Below are positions 19,716-29,032 of a stretch of 64,000 nucleotides of DNA, piece after piece. The translations under genes and the position numbers were made by a program. Position 1 is the first letter of the stretch, and each line of letters opens with the position of its first letter. Origin of the DNA: Bacteroidota bacterium (GTDB lineage Bacteria; Bacteroidota; Ignavibacteria; Ignavibacteriales; Melioribacteraceae); the NCBI GenBank assembly GCA_023397505.1, contig JAEWUC010000003.1, positions 1-64,000 on the forward strand. Reading direction: 5' to 3'. The notes beneath the pieces are model-generated. The model worked only from the letters and a program-made list of their open reading frames with translations, did not search any database and had not been told where the DNA came from.

Positions 19716-19793
19716 AGCCAGGCATACAATTCATAAGATGCAAAACTTTATAAGAATTTAATCTGCAACGTCTTATGTACTATATGCCCGGCT
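19716..19793. promoter_or_regulatory. Long two-part inverted repeat in the leader of the sugar operon
   Basis: AGCCAGGCATA (19716-19726) pairs with TATGCCCGGCT (19783-19793), 10 of 11. Inside, CATAAGA (19732-19738) pairs perfectly with TCTTATG (19771-19777). The two stems are separated by exactly five bases on each side. A TGCA/TGCA pair (19739-19742, 19764-19767) could extend the stem. It lies 90-170 bases before the ATG at 19626 on the transcribed minus strand, so it may be a structured leader, an operator, or a palindromic repeat element. Confidence 0.45.
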
Positions 19794-19879
19794 GGGAGGC
19801 TCACATGAATCTAAATTTCAACCTTAATTCAATGTTAAAAAACAATAAATGAAATGTGAATTTGTAATAAAGAAATATC

Positions 19880-19904
19880 AGCCGGCATGTTTTAAATACC
19901 GGCT
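19880..19904 (-). terminator. Possible terminator after the sorting-domain protein gene
   Basis: AGCCGG (19880-19885) pairs with CCGGCT (19899-19904) around a 13-base loop, starting 19 bases beyond the stop at 19923. On the minus strand it is followed by GATATTTCTTTATT, only moderately T-rich. Confidence 0.4.
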
Positions 19905-19922
19905 AATATTATAACAGCATAA

Positions 19923-21662
19923 TTATTTTATAAGCATCATTTTCTTTGTGATGTTTACTTCGTTGCCAGTGAGGTTGTAGAAATAAACGCCTGAACCTAA
20001 TTTTGAAGCATTGAATGTTGCTTCGTGTGTACCTGCATTTAATTGTCCGTTGTGTAATTTTGCAACTTCCTGACCTAAAACGTTGAATACTCTTAAAGAG
20101 TAATTACCAGCTTTCGGAACGCTGAATTTAATTGTTGTTGACGGGTTAAACGGATTGGGATAGTTTTGTTCAAGTGTGAATTCAGATGGAATAACCGAAA
20201 CATCCGATTTAACATCTGTCATCCATTGTTGCTTTTGAGCAGGGAACCAGTTTAAATCACCAACAGCAAATCCGTCAGTTCCAGCGCTTTGCAATGATGC
20301 GTTAGAATATGCAAGGTTTTCTGGTAATGGCCATGCAGGCGGAAAATTAAACTTGTATTGCCAAGAATAATTAACACTCCATTCAGCTATATCTTTAACA
20401 TACTCAACAAGTTCATCAACATGCCCAATAACTTCCTGGTCTGTAAAGCCAGGATCAACATCCATATTATTTTCAACATTTACATATGGAGAGTATTCTC
20501 TGAAACCTGGTGTTGAAAGTGAATCTAAAGTACGTTGTGTTTCGGGATTCATAAATTTAGGAAGAGTTAGTATCCTTTTTAGAGCTTGTTTACTCCCCGA
20601 AGTTGTTTCAACAGTATCTACGACCGTTACAGTATCATTCCATGTATTATAGAAATTTACAAGACCATCAGGTAAGTGATAAACATTATTCTTAATTTCA
20701 ACTACGCGTTTTGAAGGATCATAAATAATACCCAAATCTTCATTATCATAAAATTCTGGTCCACTAAGTGTATCACCAAAATATACACCATTCATCCAAA
20801 TTCTGACAGCGCCTGCAGCAGTTGTATCAGGATAGCTGCTAACTCCGCCTTGAAATACATCATATGGATCACCTCCATAAGCATGAGTAGCAATTAAAAG
20901 ATTGTTATTAAAGTGAAGATTTCTGGCTCTATGAAGAAGAAACGGAGTAATAACATTATAAACAACTGTATTGTGTTCAAAAACTGAATATTTATCAACA
21001 GCGCGCGCGTCGAAAAGATAAGAACTAGTACAGAAGAAAGTATTGTTGATAAAAATTGTACTATCAGGAAATTGATTACTTGCACTAAGATATCCTTGTC
21101 CCGCAAAGTATGAGCTTGAATGCATTAAATTTCTAAAATGACAATCCTGTACGTCCAATTTTGTGCCCTTACCTTCGCTTCTCATAGCTGCTTCTGAAAA
21201 TCCATCAAAAACAATATTCCGTAATTTAATTTTAACGCTATCAGCACCCGAATGAATAGCACGGCTCCATCCAAGACTTTTTTCGTCAGAACGCATTGAT
21301 AGTAAATACAAATCATTGAGTTCTACTTCTATACCGGATTGCATAAATTTGAAAAACCATTCTTCAGACGAATTATCAGATCGAATGGCTGGAGCTAAAA
21401 CCGGTGGTCTTGCAGCGTTACCCTTAGCAATAAATTTACACGAATGAGTAATTTCAAACGCAGATTCAATATAATAAATTGCTCCACGATCGAGAACATA
21501 AACCCGATGAGCATGAACAGAAGTATCAGCATTGACAATTTCACTTATTTTCAATGATGAACTTCCCGGAATGTAAACTGTATCAGTAGTTGATTGAGCT
21601 GATACAGATGCATTAAAAGTAACTAATAAAAGTAGTAAAAATAAGATAGAAAGTTTTTTCAT
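19923..21662 (-). CDS. Surface-exported right-handed beta-helix protein with type IX sorting domain
   Basis: From the ATG at 21662 (AGGAG upstream) the protein has 579 residues. A signal peptide (MKKLSILFLLLLLVTFNASVSAQ) is followed by a region of short beta-strands typical of parallel beta-helix proteins ('IKLRNIVFDGFSE', 'LDVQDCHFRNLMHSSSYF', 'IFINNTFFCTSSYLF', about 120-320), similar to DUF4957/DUF5123 proteins of polysaccharide loci. The last 80 residues are a sorting domain ('EFTLEQNYPNPFNPSTTIKF', 'GVYFYNLTGNEVNITKKMML'), which directs type IX secretion and surface attachment. It lies 93 bases downstream of the TonB receptor gene, on the same strand, and may be a glycan-binding partner or a lyase/hydrolase; no catalytic residues can be assigned. 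Confidence 0.82.
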   Translation of the reverse strand: MKKLSILFLLLLLVTFNASVSAQSTTDTVYIPGSSSLKISEIVNADTSVHAHRVYVLDRGAIYYIESAFEITHSCKFIAKGNAARPPVLAPAIRSDNSSEEWFFKFMQSGIEVELNDLYLLSMRSDEKSLGWSRAIHSGADSVKIKLRNIVFDGFSEAAMRSEGKGTKLDVQDCHFRNLMHSSSYFAGQGYLSASNQFPDSTIFINNTFFCTSSYLFDARAVDKYSVFEHNTVVYNVITPFLLHRARNLHFNNNLLIATHAYGGDPYDVFQGGVSSYPDTTAAGAVRIWMNGVYFGDTLSGPEFYDNEDLGIIYDPSKRVVEIKNNVYHLPDGLVNFYNTWNDTVTVVDTVETTSGSKQALKRILTLPKFMNPETQRTLDSLSTPGFREYSPYVNVENNMDVDPGFTDQEVIGHVDELVEYVKDIAEWSVNYSWQYKFNFPPAWPLPENLAYSNASLQSAGTDGFAVGDLNWFPAQKQQWMTDVKSDVSVIPSEFTLEQNYPNPFNPSTTIKFSVPKAGNYSLRVFNVLGQEVAKLHNGQLNAGTHEATFNASKLGSGVYFYNLTGNEVNITKKMMLIK

Positions 21663-21755
21663 TTTACTGCTCCTTTGTTTTTTGGGATTATTGATAATTA
21701 ACATCTATTAACTGCCGATTATAATACTCTTCTCAACAGCCGGCAATTGCTACAA

Positions 21756-24749
21756 CTAGAGCATCAAACGGATACCTGCATCAGCCGACATACCGTAACG
21801 TTGTTGGGAAGTTATGTAACCAGTTTTTTGATTAATATCGATATCATCTTCTCCGGTAATATTATTCAGATTAAGGAAAACTTGAATTCCGTACCAAGGA
21901 AGTTTTTGTTTAACAGAAAGATCAAATCTTAAATACTCTTTAGAATGGATTCTGTTTTGTGCCCAGAAGTCCGGTTTCTTAAAAATATTATCTTTATATA
22001 ACATCGAAGCTCTGAAAGAAAAGTCTTTATAATCATACCCCAATGACACATTTATGATATCATTTGGTTGATTAAGTAATCTGGATGTATATATTGTATC
22101 TATATTGATAGTACGTTGTATATAATTTTCATCGAGATAACTTTCTTTTTGGGATTTGGGATAGTCAGCTTCAGAAAAAATATGTGTATAGTTAATATTT
22201 AACACAATCCCTGATAAAGGTGCGGGTAAATACCAAAAACTCGTCTGCCATTCTGTTTCTAAACCTAATACATCTATTGTTATAGGGCTATTGATATAGG
22301 TATAAAGAGAGTATGCTTCCTTCTTGTTAACCATTATCTCTTCAAGTTCGGGATATTCAACATAATTAGAGGGATATGTTTTGCTTGGAAATATTAGGTC
22401 ACTAATGTTCTTTTTGAATCCACCAACAGAAAGCAATCCGATTTCGTTGGAATAAATAGATACAAATAAATCGAAGTTTTCTGATCTGGCAGGCTTTAAT
22501 TTATAATTATTATACATTATGTAATCTTTACCTACATAATATCTCGGGATAATTGCATTGTAGTCTGGATAATTTAATGTATTAGTATAGGCAAAGTTAA
22601 CTTGCAACCACTCTAATGGCTTATAACGGAAATGGAACATTGGCAAAACATAGCCGTGAGATTCTGTTTTTGTTCTTTTTTCTAGTTGTTCCGAAATATC
22701 TTTATCACTTCTTTCACCTTTTACACCTGTATAAGTTGTTGTCAAATTTTGATAACGAAGTCCAGGAACTAGAGAAAGAGTTTGTCCAATATTTATAGTT
22801 GCCATAGCATATCCGGCACTTCTAGTTTCGTTCCCGGAATAATCATAATACATTGAAGAAAATTGATTTTCTTTAAAACCTCCGCCACTTCCTCCTATGC
22901 CTGAAGCTTGGTTTCTAAGTGCAATTTCAAATACATTCATCATTAAACCTTCGTTCATAGCTGGTCCAGGAGTGTACTCTCCATTAAGGAATTCACCATA
23001 ATCATAATTCTCATCCACAAAATCTGCGAACGTTATATCAGAAGTACTAACTCCAAATTCGGGGTATTGTGCTAAAATTGCATTTGAAACAAATACTCCA
23101 TCATCATAATAGACCGAACCACTAATCTCATTATAATCATAAGAACGATCTTTATACTGAATTGCTCCTCCGGCTTTCAGTTTACTAGTTATATTGTTTG
23201 AAAAAGCTATCTCAGTATTTAAATCAAGACTGGCATTATATGTCCTATCCTTCGAAATATTTCCTATATTACTAATTTCATAAAATACTGCGTCTTCAGC
23301 ATTCTGAACCACGTTAGAGGCTATTACTTTAGTAGAAGAATATCTAAGTTTATTATATTTATTAGCAAATCCAGCATAGTTAAGCCAGAAATTAAACATT
23401 ACGTCTTGCGGGTTTTCACTTCTAGAATAGGAATGCGACAGTTTTAGATCAACACCAAGATTATTAAAGAAGTCATGATGAATACTCAAGAGATTACTGT
23501 AGACATCCATACTATTATCAGAAGCTGTTGTAGAATAGAATAAATCATCATTTTCTAAGTTATATGATTCAGATCTTCTAATAGTATTGGTTTTGCTTTT
23601 ACTAAAGAAATTCATAAAACCGATACTTCCATTTTCATACATATAATCGAGGACAAGTGTAGCACCATAACGGTCACGATCTCTTAAGATGTCAGCAAGA
23701 GACATACTCACAAAAGATGGATCACCAAAATCTGTTGCTCTAAGTCTTCCTTTGAAGACATAATCACCATTCAATTCATTTGCACTTAGATTCTTTTTTT
23801 CAACCGAACCTTGTAAAAAGATACCCAAATTATTATCTATAAAACGTTGCTCAAATGAACCAACAAACTTATAATCATCATATTTATTCTTGAGGTTATT
23901 GTTACCGCCTTGTGTTAATAATTCAAACCGAGGCTCGCTATTCTTACTCTTGATTGCTTTCCGCATGCTGAAATTAATAACGCCGCCAAGAACAGTTGCA
24001 TCCATATCAGGTGTAATAGCTTTAATAACTTCAATACCACCAAGCATGTTTGAAGATATCATACTTAAATCTGTAGCTCTATCCCCTGAAAGAGAAAGTT
24101 CATCATTACTATTAAATTCTTTTTTATGTTCGTTTTGATCACTGGAAGTATAGTTCGAAGGTAGTTCAACTCCATCAATGGTTACGCGATTATATTGCGG
24201 TGAAAGACCTCTAACCACAACTCTCGCTCCTTCACCACCCGTTCTAATAATAGAAACACCGGGTAGTCTGCTAACAGATTCTGCAGCATTTGCATCCGGC
24301 AATTCTTGAATTCTAGCAGACGATACAACATTTTTAATTGAAAGAGATGAAAGCTGTTCGTTAATTGCCTGCATCTGCCCTTCTGCTTGCGCTGTTACTA
24401 TAACTGTTTCTCCTTCCACCGCTTCCGGTTTCAACATTATGTTATATTCTGTTGTTCTTCCTTCCAGAATTTCGACATTAATTTCTTGTTGTTGATAGCC
24501 GATATATTTTGCGCGCAGTACATAAGAACCCGGAGGAACATTTCGTATAATATAATTTCCATCCATGTCTGCTGCTGCACCCATACTTGTTCCAACGAGT
24601 ATAACATTTGTAAACGGCAAAACATCTTTTGTTTGTGCATCTTTGATTGTTCCTTTTAGCGAGCCGTTTCTTGCAGAATATAAAGTGATGCTAAATACTT
24701 GTAGTATTAGGAAAAATATTCCTAACCTTTTAATTATAAACTGGGCCAT
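21756..24749 (-). CDS. TonB-dependent outer-membrane receptor with carboxypeptidase-regulatory N-domain
   Basis: The 997 residues comprise a signal peptide, a carboxypeptidase-D-regulatory-like domain (about 28-110, 'GSLKGTIKDAQTKDVLPFTN'), a plug domain (about 120-265, 'LPDANAAESVSRLPGVSI', 'VVVRGLSPQYNRVTIDG') and a 22-strand-type barrel to the C-terminus. This pattern resembles the TonB-Xanth-Caul receptor group used for oligosaccharide import rather than classic SusC. GAGGG precedes the ATG. No SusD-like lipoprotein lies next to it; instead the sorting-domain beta-helix protein follows. It separates the amino-sugar block from the GH94-GH3 operon, and is the only outer-membrane receptor in the window, hence the candidate importer of released glycans. 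Confidence 0.9.
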   Translation of the reverse strand: MAQFIIKRLGIFFLILQVFSITLYSARNGSLKGTIKDAQTKDVLPFTNVILVGTSMGAAADMDGNYIIRNVPPGSYVLRAKYIGYQQQEINVEILEGRTTEYNIMLKPEAVEGETVIVTAQAEGQMQAINEQLSSLSIKNVVSSARIQELPDANAAESVSRLPGVSIIRTGGEGARVVVRGLSPQYNRVTIDGVELPSNYTSSDQNEHKKEFNSNDELSLSGDRATDLSMISSNMLGGIEVIKAITPDMDATVLGGVINFSMRKAIKSKNSEPRFELLTQGGNNNLKNKYDDYKFVGSFEQRFIDNNLGIFLQGSVEKKNLSANELNGDYVFKGRLRATDFGDPSFVSMSLADILRDRDRYGATLVLDYMYENGSIGFMNFFSKSKTNTIRRSESYNLENDDLFYSTTASDNSMDVYSNLLSIHHDFFNNLGVDLKLSHSYSRSENPQDVMFNFWLNYAGFANKYNKLRYSSTKVIASNVVQNAEDAVFYEISNIGNISKDRTYNASLDLNTEIAFSNNITSKLKAGGAIQYKDRSYDYNEISGSVYYDDGVFVSNAILAQYPEFGVSTSDITFADFVDENYDYGEFLNGEYTPGPAMNEGLMMNVFEIALRNQASGIGGSGGGFKENQFSSMYYDYSGNETRSAGYAMATINIGQTLSLVPGLRYQNLTTTYTGVKGERSDKDISEQLEKRTKTESHGYVLPMFHFRYKPLEWLQVNFAYTNTLNYPDYNAIIPRYYVGKDYIMYNNYKLKPARSENFDLFVSIYSNEIGLLSVGGFKKNISDLIFPSKTYPSNYVEYPELEEIMVNKKEAYSLYTYINSPITIDVLGLETEWQTSFWYLPAPLSGIVLNINYTHIFSEADYPKSQKESYLDENYIQRTINIDTIYTSRLLNQPNDIINVSLGYDYKDFSFRASMLYKDNIFKKPDFWAQNRIHSKEYLRFDLSVKQKLPWYGIQVFLNLNNITGEDDIDINQKTGYITSQQRYGMSADAGIRLML

Positions 24750-25020
24750 AAATCCCTCATAATTATTTTCTTTGTAAAAAAGTTTTATTACAAAATACTC
24801 ATTTCATCAATTTGTTTTTTCGAAAGAAAAATAAACTAATAAAAAATAAAACGCAATAGGTTAAAAAAAGTTCTCTCATAGCTTAGGAATATACCTTATT
24901 TGTGGTGATATATTTTACAATTGAATAAACTGGGAGTTTTATTATAGAATTCACTTCTAATATTCTTGTGCATTCTTATTTCAGTTTCATCTAAAAGCTG
25001 GTCTCCAATTAATGATTTTT

Positions 25021-27600
25021 TCATTCTACCGTTAAGTTTATTTTGGTTAAATCATTAAGAGATGATGAACTACCTATCATTATACTATAATTACCGGGTT
25101 CAATAACAAATCCTTCATTATCAACCCATCGAGATAAAATTTCGGGTGTAATCAAAAAATCTATTCTCTTCGTTTCTCCCGACTTTAAAGCTATTCTTTT
25201 AAAATCTTTAAGTGTTTTAATAGATTTTTTATCTTTTTCCGCTTTTATATAAAGCTGAACAACCTCCTCTCCCATAATCTTGCCTATATTTGATATATCA
25301 ATTGAAATAATTGTTGTATCACCAGCACATATTTCACTTTCGTCTAATCCAATATTCTTCATTTGAAAAGTTGTATAACTCAATCCATATCCAAACGGAT
25401 AAAGAGCTTCTCCTTCAAAATATCTGTATGTTCTTCCATTCATATTATAATCTCTGAAATCTGGAAGTTGCTCAACAGATTTGTAAAATGTTAGGGGCAG
25501 TTTACCTGAAGGATTAAAATCACCGAATAGAATATCGGCAATGGCTGTTCCTCCAGCTTGTCCCGGATACCATGCTTCAACAATTGCAGGTATATTTTCA
25601 TTTTCCCACTTGATTGAAACGGCACTGCCATTCAATAATACCAAAACCACAGGTTTGCCGAGAGCATGAATTTTTTTAATAAAATTTGATTGTGTTTCGG
25701 GGAGATCAAGAGTTAAGCGATCTCCGCCCTTAAAACCTTTTATATCAACCTTCATTTCTTCGCCTTCAAGCCGCGGTGACAAACCCATAACCATAATTAC
25801 AACATCGGATTTCTTTGCAGCTTCAACTGCCCGCTGCTCGCGGTTTTCATCCGGTGCATCCCAGATCAACTGCATAAACGAATAGCGCAGTTTTTTGTAA
25901 AACTCAACTTTAATTTTATATGATTTACCTGCAACTAAATTTACTTCCTTATAAGTTTTAACCGGATCGAACTCACCATCGAACTGAACGAACAAAGAAT
26001 CATCTAAGTAAATTTTGAAGCCATTAAAGCCGTATCCACCGAGAAAGTATTTTCCGGATTTTTCAGGAACAATTACCCCAGACCATCTTACACCGTAATT
26101 ATCAGGATCAAATTCTTTATAAGGCGCACCGTCCCACCAAGCGAAGTCAATCTTTTCATCAATCCGTTTATATGCAGGTTCACCTTTAAATTCGCTGTTA
26201 TTAAAATATTCAGCCGTTAATCCTTTTTTAGATTTATCGTGAGATGTAAAGAAGAATGAACCATCAATAACATTGAAAGAAGGCATACCTTCTGCAATAT
26301 CGCACCCGCGTTCATAAATAACATTTGCATCGCCGATTTTATTTTTGATTCCCTGTAATGGAGTAACCGGCTGCGATGGAAAGCCATTATAGTTGCCGAG
26401 TAAAACTTCAACATCATTAGCATTGGGTCCAAGAACAGTTATTGTTTTAATATCTTTTTTAAAGGGAAGAGTATTATTATAATTCTTCAAAAGAACAATA
26501 GATTTTCTTGCAGCCTCAAGCGCAACTTCTTTATTCTCTTTTGTATCAACTTTATTCAACTTTGAAAAAGGAACCATTTCCGGCGGATCGAACATTCCGA
26601 GTTTATAGCGGGCAGTAAAAATTCTTTTTACTGAAGTATTAATTTCATCTTCCGTTATTAAACCTTGTTTAACAGAATTTAACAATGAAGGATAAGAATT
26701 ACCGCATTCCAAATCGGTTCCAGCTTTAACTGCAATAGCAACTGCTTCTTCGCTTGTTTCAACAACCTTATGGAAATTAAACATATCAGGAACAGCCCAG
26801 CAATCGGAAACAATAAGACCGTCGAAATTCCATTCGTAACGAATTATTTGTTTTAGCAAAGGATCGCTGCCACAGCATGCATCTCCGCGGAACCTATTAT
26901 AAGCGCACATCACCGAATAAGCTTTTCCATCCATGATGGATTTCTTAAAATGCGGTAAATACGTTTCCCGTAGATCATATTCATCAACAACCGCGTTGAA
27001 AGTATGGCGCTCGGTTTCAGGACCGCTGTGTACTGCAACATGCTTAGGCGTTGCAATTGTTTTTAAATATTTCGGATCGTTGCCCTGTAATCCTTTTACA
27101 AATTGCACGGCCAGTTCGCCAGTTAAATATGTATCTTCGCCGTAAGTCTCCATTCCTCTTCCCCAACGTGGATCGCGGAAAATATTTATGTTGGGCGACC
27201 ATAAAGTAATTCCCTGGTAAATACCTCTTTTGTTTCTTGCCAAAGCTTGATTGTATTTTGCGCGAGCTTCATCGGAAATTACAGTTGCAACTTTATACAT
27301 TAAATCTCTATCCCACGTAGCCGCCATTCCTATAGCTTGCGGAAATACAGTAGCAATTCCGTTGCGGGCAACACCGTGCAATGCTTCGTTCCACCAATTA
27401 TACTCAGGAATACCAAGCCGCTCTATCGCGGGAGAATTATAAATCATCTGTGATATTTTTTCTTCGAGCGTCAACCGTGTAACAAGATCATCTACTCTTT
27501 GTTCGACAGACAAATTAGGGTCTTTGTATGGAAAATTTTCTTGAGCAAAAAGAATGACCGGCAGTAAAACTATAATTGCGTGTAAAATAATTTTTTTCAT
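25021..27600 (-). CDS. GH3 beta-glycosidase with inserted PA14 domain, xylosidase-like
   Basis: A signal peptide (MKKIILHAIIVLLPVILFAQ) precedes the GH3 barrel (about 25-330); the nucleophile is D266 in 'GLIVSDCWAV'. The (alpha/beta)6 domain (about 365-670) is interrupted by a PA14 domain (about 435-580, 'GKYFLGGYGFNGFKIYLDD'); 'SPRLEGEEM' after it is the likely acid/base region. A fibronectin-III-like end follows (about 745-859). The motif 'NWWNEALHGVAR' (68-79) is typical of the GH3 beta-xylosidase group, where beta-glucosidases have DGPHG. AAGGA precedes the ATG. It is the last gene of the GH94-GH130-CBM9-GH125-GH3 operon, 35 bases after GH125. Substrate could be a beta-xyloside, including core xylose of plant N-glycans, or a beta-glucoside. 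Confidence 0.88.
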   Translation of the reverse strand: MKKIILHAIIVLLPVILFAQENFPYKDPNLSVEQRVDDLVTRLTLEEKISQMIYNSPAIERLGIPEYNWWNEALHGVARNGIATVFPQAIGMAATWDRDLMYKVATVISDEARAKYNQALARNKRGIYQGITLWSPNINIFRDPRWGRGMETYGEDTYLTGELAVQFVKGLQGNDPKYLKTIATPKHVAVHSGPETERHTFNAVVDEYDLRETYLPHFKKSIMDGKAYSVMCAYNRFRGDACCGSDPLLKQIIRYEWNFDGLIVSDCWAVPDMFNFHKVVETSEEAVAIAVKAGTDLECGNSYPSLLNSVKQGLITEDEINTSVKRIFTARYKLGMFDPPEMVPFSKLNKVDTKENKEVALEAARKSIVLLKNYNNTLPFKKDIKTITVLGPNANDVEVLLGNYNGFPSQPVTPLQGIKNKIGDANVIYERGCDIAEGMPSFNVIDGSFFFTSHDKSKKGLTAEYFNNSEFKGEPAYKRIDEKIDFAWWDGAPYKEFDPDNYGVRWSGVIVPEKSGKYFLGGYGFNGFKIYLDDSLFVQFDGEFDPVKTYKEVNLVAGKSYKIKVEFYKKLRYSFMQLIWDAPDENREQRAVEAAKKSDVVIMVMGLSPRLEGEEMKVDIKGFKGGDRLTLDLPETQSNFIKKIHALGKPVVLVLLNGSAVSIKWENENIPAIVEAWYPGQAGGTAIADILFGDFNPSGKLPLTFYKSVEQLPDFRDYNMNGRTYRYFEGEALYPFGYGLSYTTFQMKNIGLDESEICAGDTTIISIDISNIGKIMGEEVVQLYIKAEKDKKSIKTLKDFKRIALKSGETKRIDFLITPEILSRWVDNEGFVIEPGNYSIMIGSSSSLNDLTKINLTVE

Positions 27601-27635
27601 AAATATTCCTTATTACAATTTTGAAAACAAACCAA

Positions 27636-28967
27636 CTATAATTGTTGTTTCAACAATTCCGGTTTCTCATTGTGCAATTTTAAAATTAGTTCACCAAACA
27701 GTGAATTAGCCCACGCAAACCATTTACGCGTAAAATCACCGGCGTTATCTTTATGAAACGATTCATGCATAAAACCAGTGCCCGCGTGCGAACTTTTCAA
27801 AAGCTTAAGACATTGTATAATTTCTATATCGTTGGTGCTTGTTAATGCTTTCATTGTAATACTAATCGGCCAAATTCTATCTACTAATGTGTGCGGACTC
27901 CCGATTCCCTTGCCTGCTTTTCCTTCAAAGTAATAAGGATTGTTTTTACTGAATATGAATCTTCGTGTGTTTTGATAAATCTCATCATTAATATCACAGC
28001 ATCCTAAATACGGCAGCGAAAGAAGACTCGGAATATTCGCATCATCCATAAACAATTTATTACCGAATCCATCAATTTCATATGCAAAAATTTTACCGTA
28101 AACATTATGATCTACAACGGCAAATTCCTTTAAAGCATTTTCAATTTCCGAAGCGAACAAAAGGCATTCCCCGGCAAATTTTTTATCACCGAAAACTTCA
28201 TTAAATATTTCCGCAAGATTTTTTAAACTTACAACTGCAAAGAAGTTTGAAGGTATTAGGAATGGGAAAATAGTTGCATCATCCGAAGGTCTGAAAATGG
28301 ATACAATCAAACCAACAGGATTGATAGGATTTCCATAGCCGTTCCCCGGCACAGTATCGGTACTCCACGAAGTTAACCTGCCGAATTTATATGAACCATT
28401 ATTTTCTTTTCTTTGCTGCTCACGGAAAGTTTTTAAAATTAATCTGGCGGCATCTTTCCAATTTTCGTCAAAGCATGAGATATCATGAGTTGTTTTCCAG
28501 TACCCATGCGCAAGCCGAATTACATAACAAAGAGAATCAATTTCCCATTTGCGTTCATGAAGTTCGGGCTTCATTTCAGTAAAATCATCCGACCATTCGC
28601 TCACGGTCGGCCCGTTATTAAAAGCATTGGCGTAAGGATCAATTAAAACACATTCGGTTTGACGGTTGATAATGCCCTTAATCATTTCTTTTAATTTTTC
28701 ATCTTCATTCACAAATTGCAAATAAGGCCATACTTGAGCGGTTGAATCACGCAGCCACATTGCATTAATGTCGCCCGTGATTACAAAGGTATCAGGTTTT
28801 CCGTTATTAATTTCAAAATGAATTGTTGTGTCGAGTGTGTTTGGAAAACAATTTTCGAATAATAGGGCAAGTTCTCTATCATGAATAGAATGTACAATTT
28901 CTTGAATTGCATTTTCAACGGCATTACTGACAAATTTTCTATTTGCTTGCGGCGGTCGTTGATTCAT
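27636..28967 (-). CDS. GH125 exo-alpha-1,6-mannosidase
   Basis: The 443 residues match GH125 (PF06824) end to end: 'FVITGDINAMWLRDSTAQVW' (61-80) is the family signature, with 'DPYANAFNNGPTVSEWSDDF' and 'GFMHESFHKDN' conserved. These inverting enzymes remove alpha-1,6-linked mannose, including the last alpha-1,6-mannose of the N-glycan core. There is no signal peptide, so it should act in the cytoplasm, like the GH130 and GH94 enzymes of the same operon. It starts 65 bases after the CBM9-like gene; GAGAG precedes the ATG. Confidence 0.92.
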   Translation of the reverse strand: MNQRPPQANRKFVSNAVENAIQEIVHSIHDRELALLFENCFPNTLDTTIHFEINNGKPDTFVITGDINAMWLRDSTAQVWPYLQFVNEDEKLKEMIKGIINRQTECVLIDPYANAFNNGPTVSEWSDDFTEMKPELHERKWEIDSLCYVIRLAHGYWKTTHDISCFDENWKDAARLILKTFREQQRKENNGSYKFGRLTSWSTDTVPGNGYGNPINPVGLIVSIFRPSDDATIFPFLIPSNFFAVVSLKNLAEIFNEVFGDKKFAGECLLFASEIENALKEFAVVDHNVYGKIFAYEIDGFGNKLFMDDANIPSLLSLPYLGCCDINDEIYQNTRRFIFSKNNPYYFEGKAGKGIGSPHTLVDRIWPISITMKALTSTNDIEIIQCLKLLKSSHAGTGFMHESFHKDNAGDFTRKWFAWANSLFGELILKLHNEKPELLKQQL

Positions 28968-29032
28968 AACTCTCTACATTTTTTTAACGATTAATAGAAC
29001 AAGAGCATGAGTTTATACAAAAAAAGATTTTC

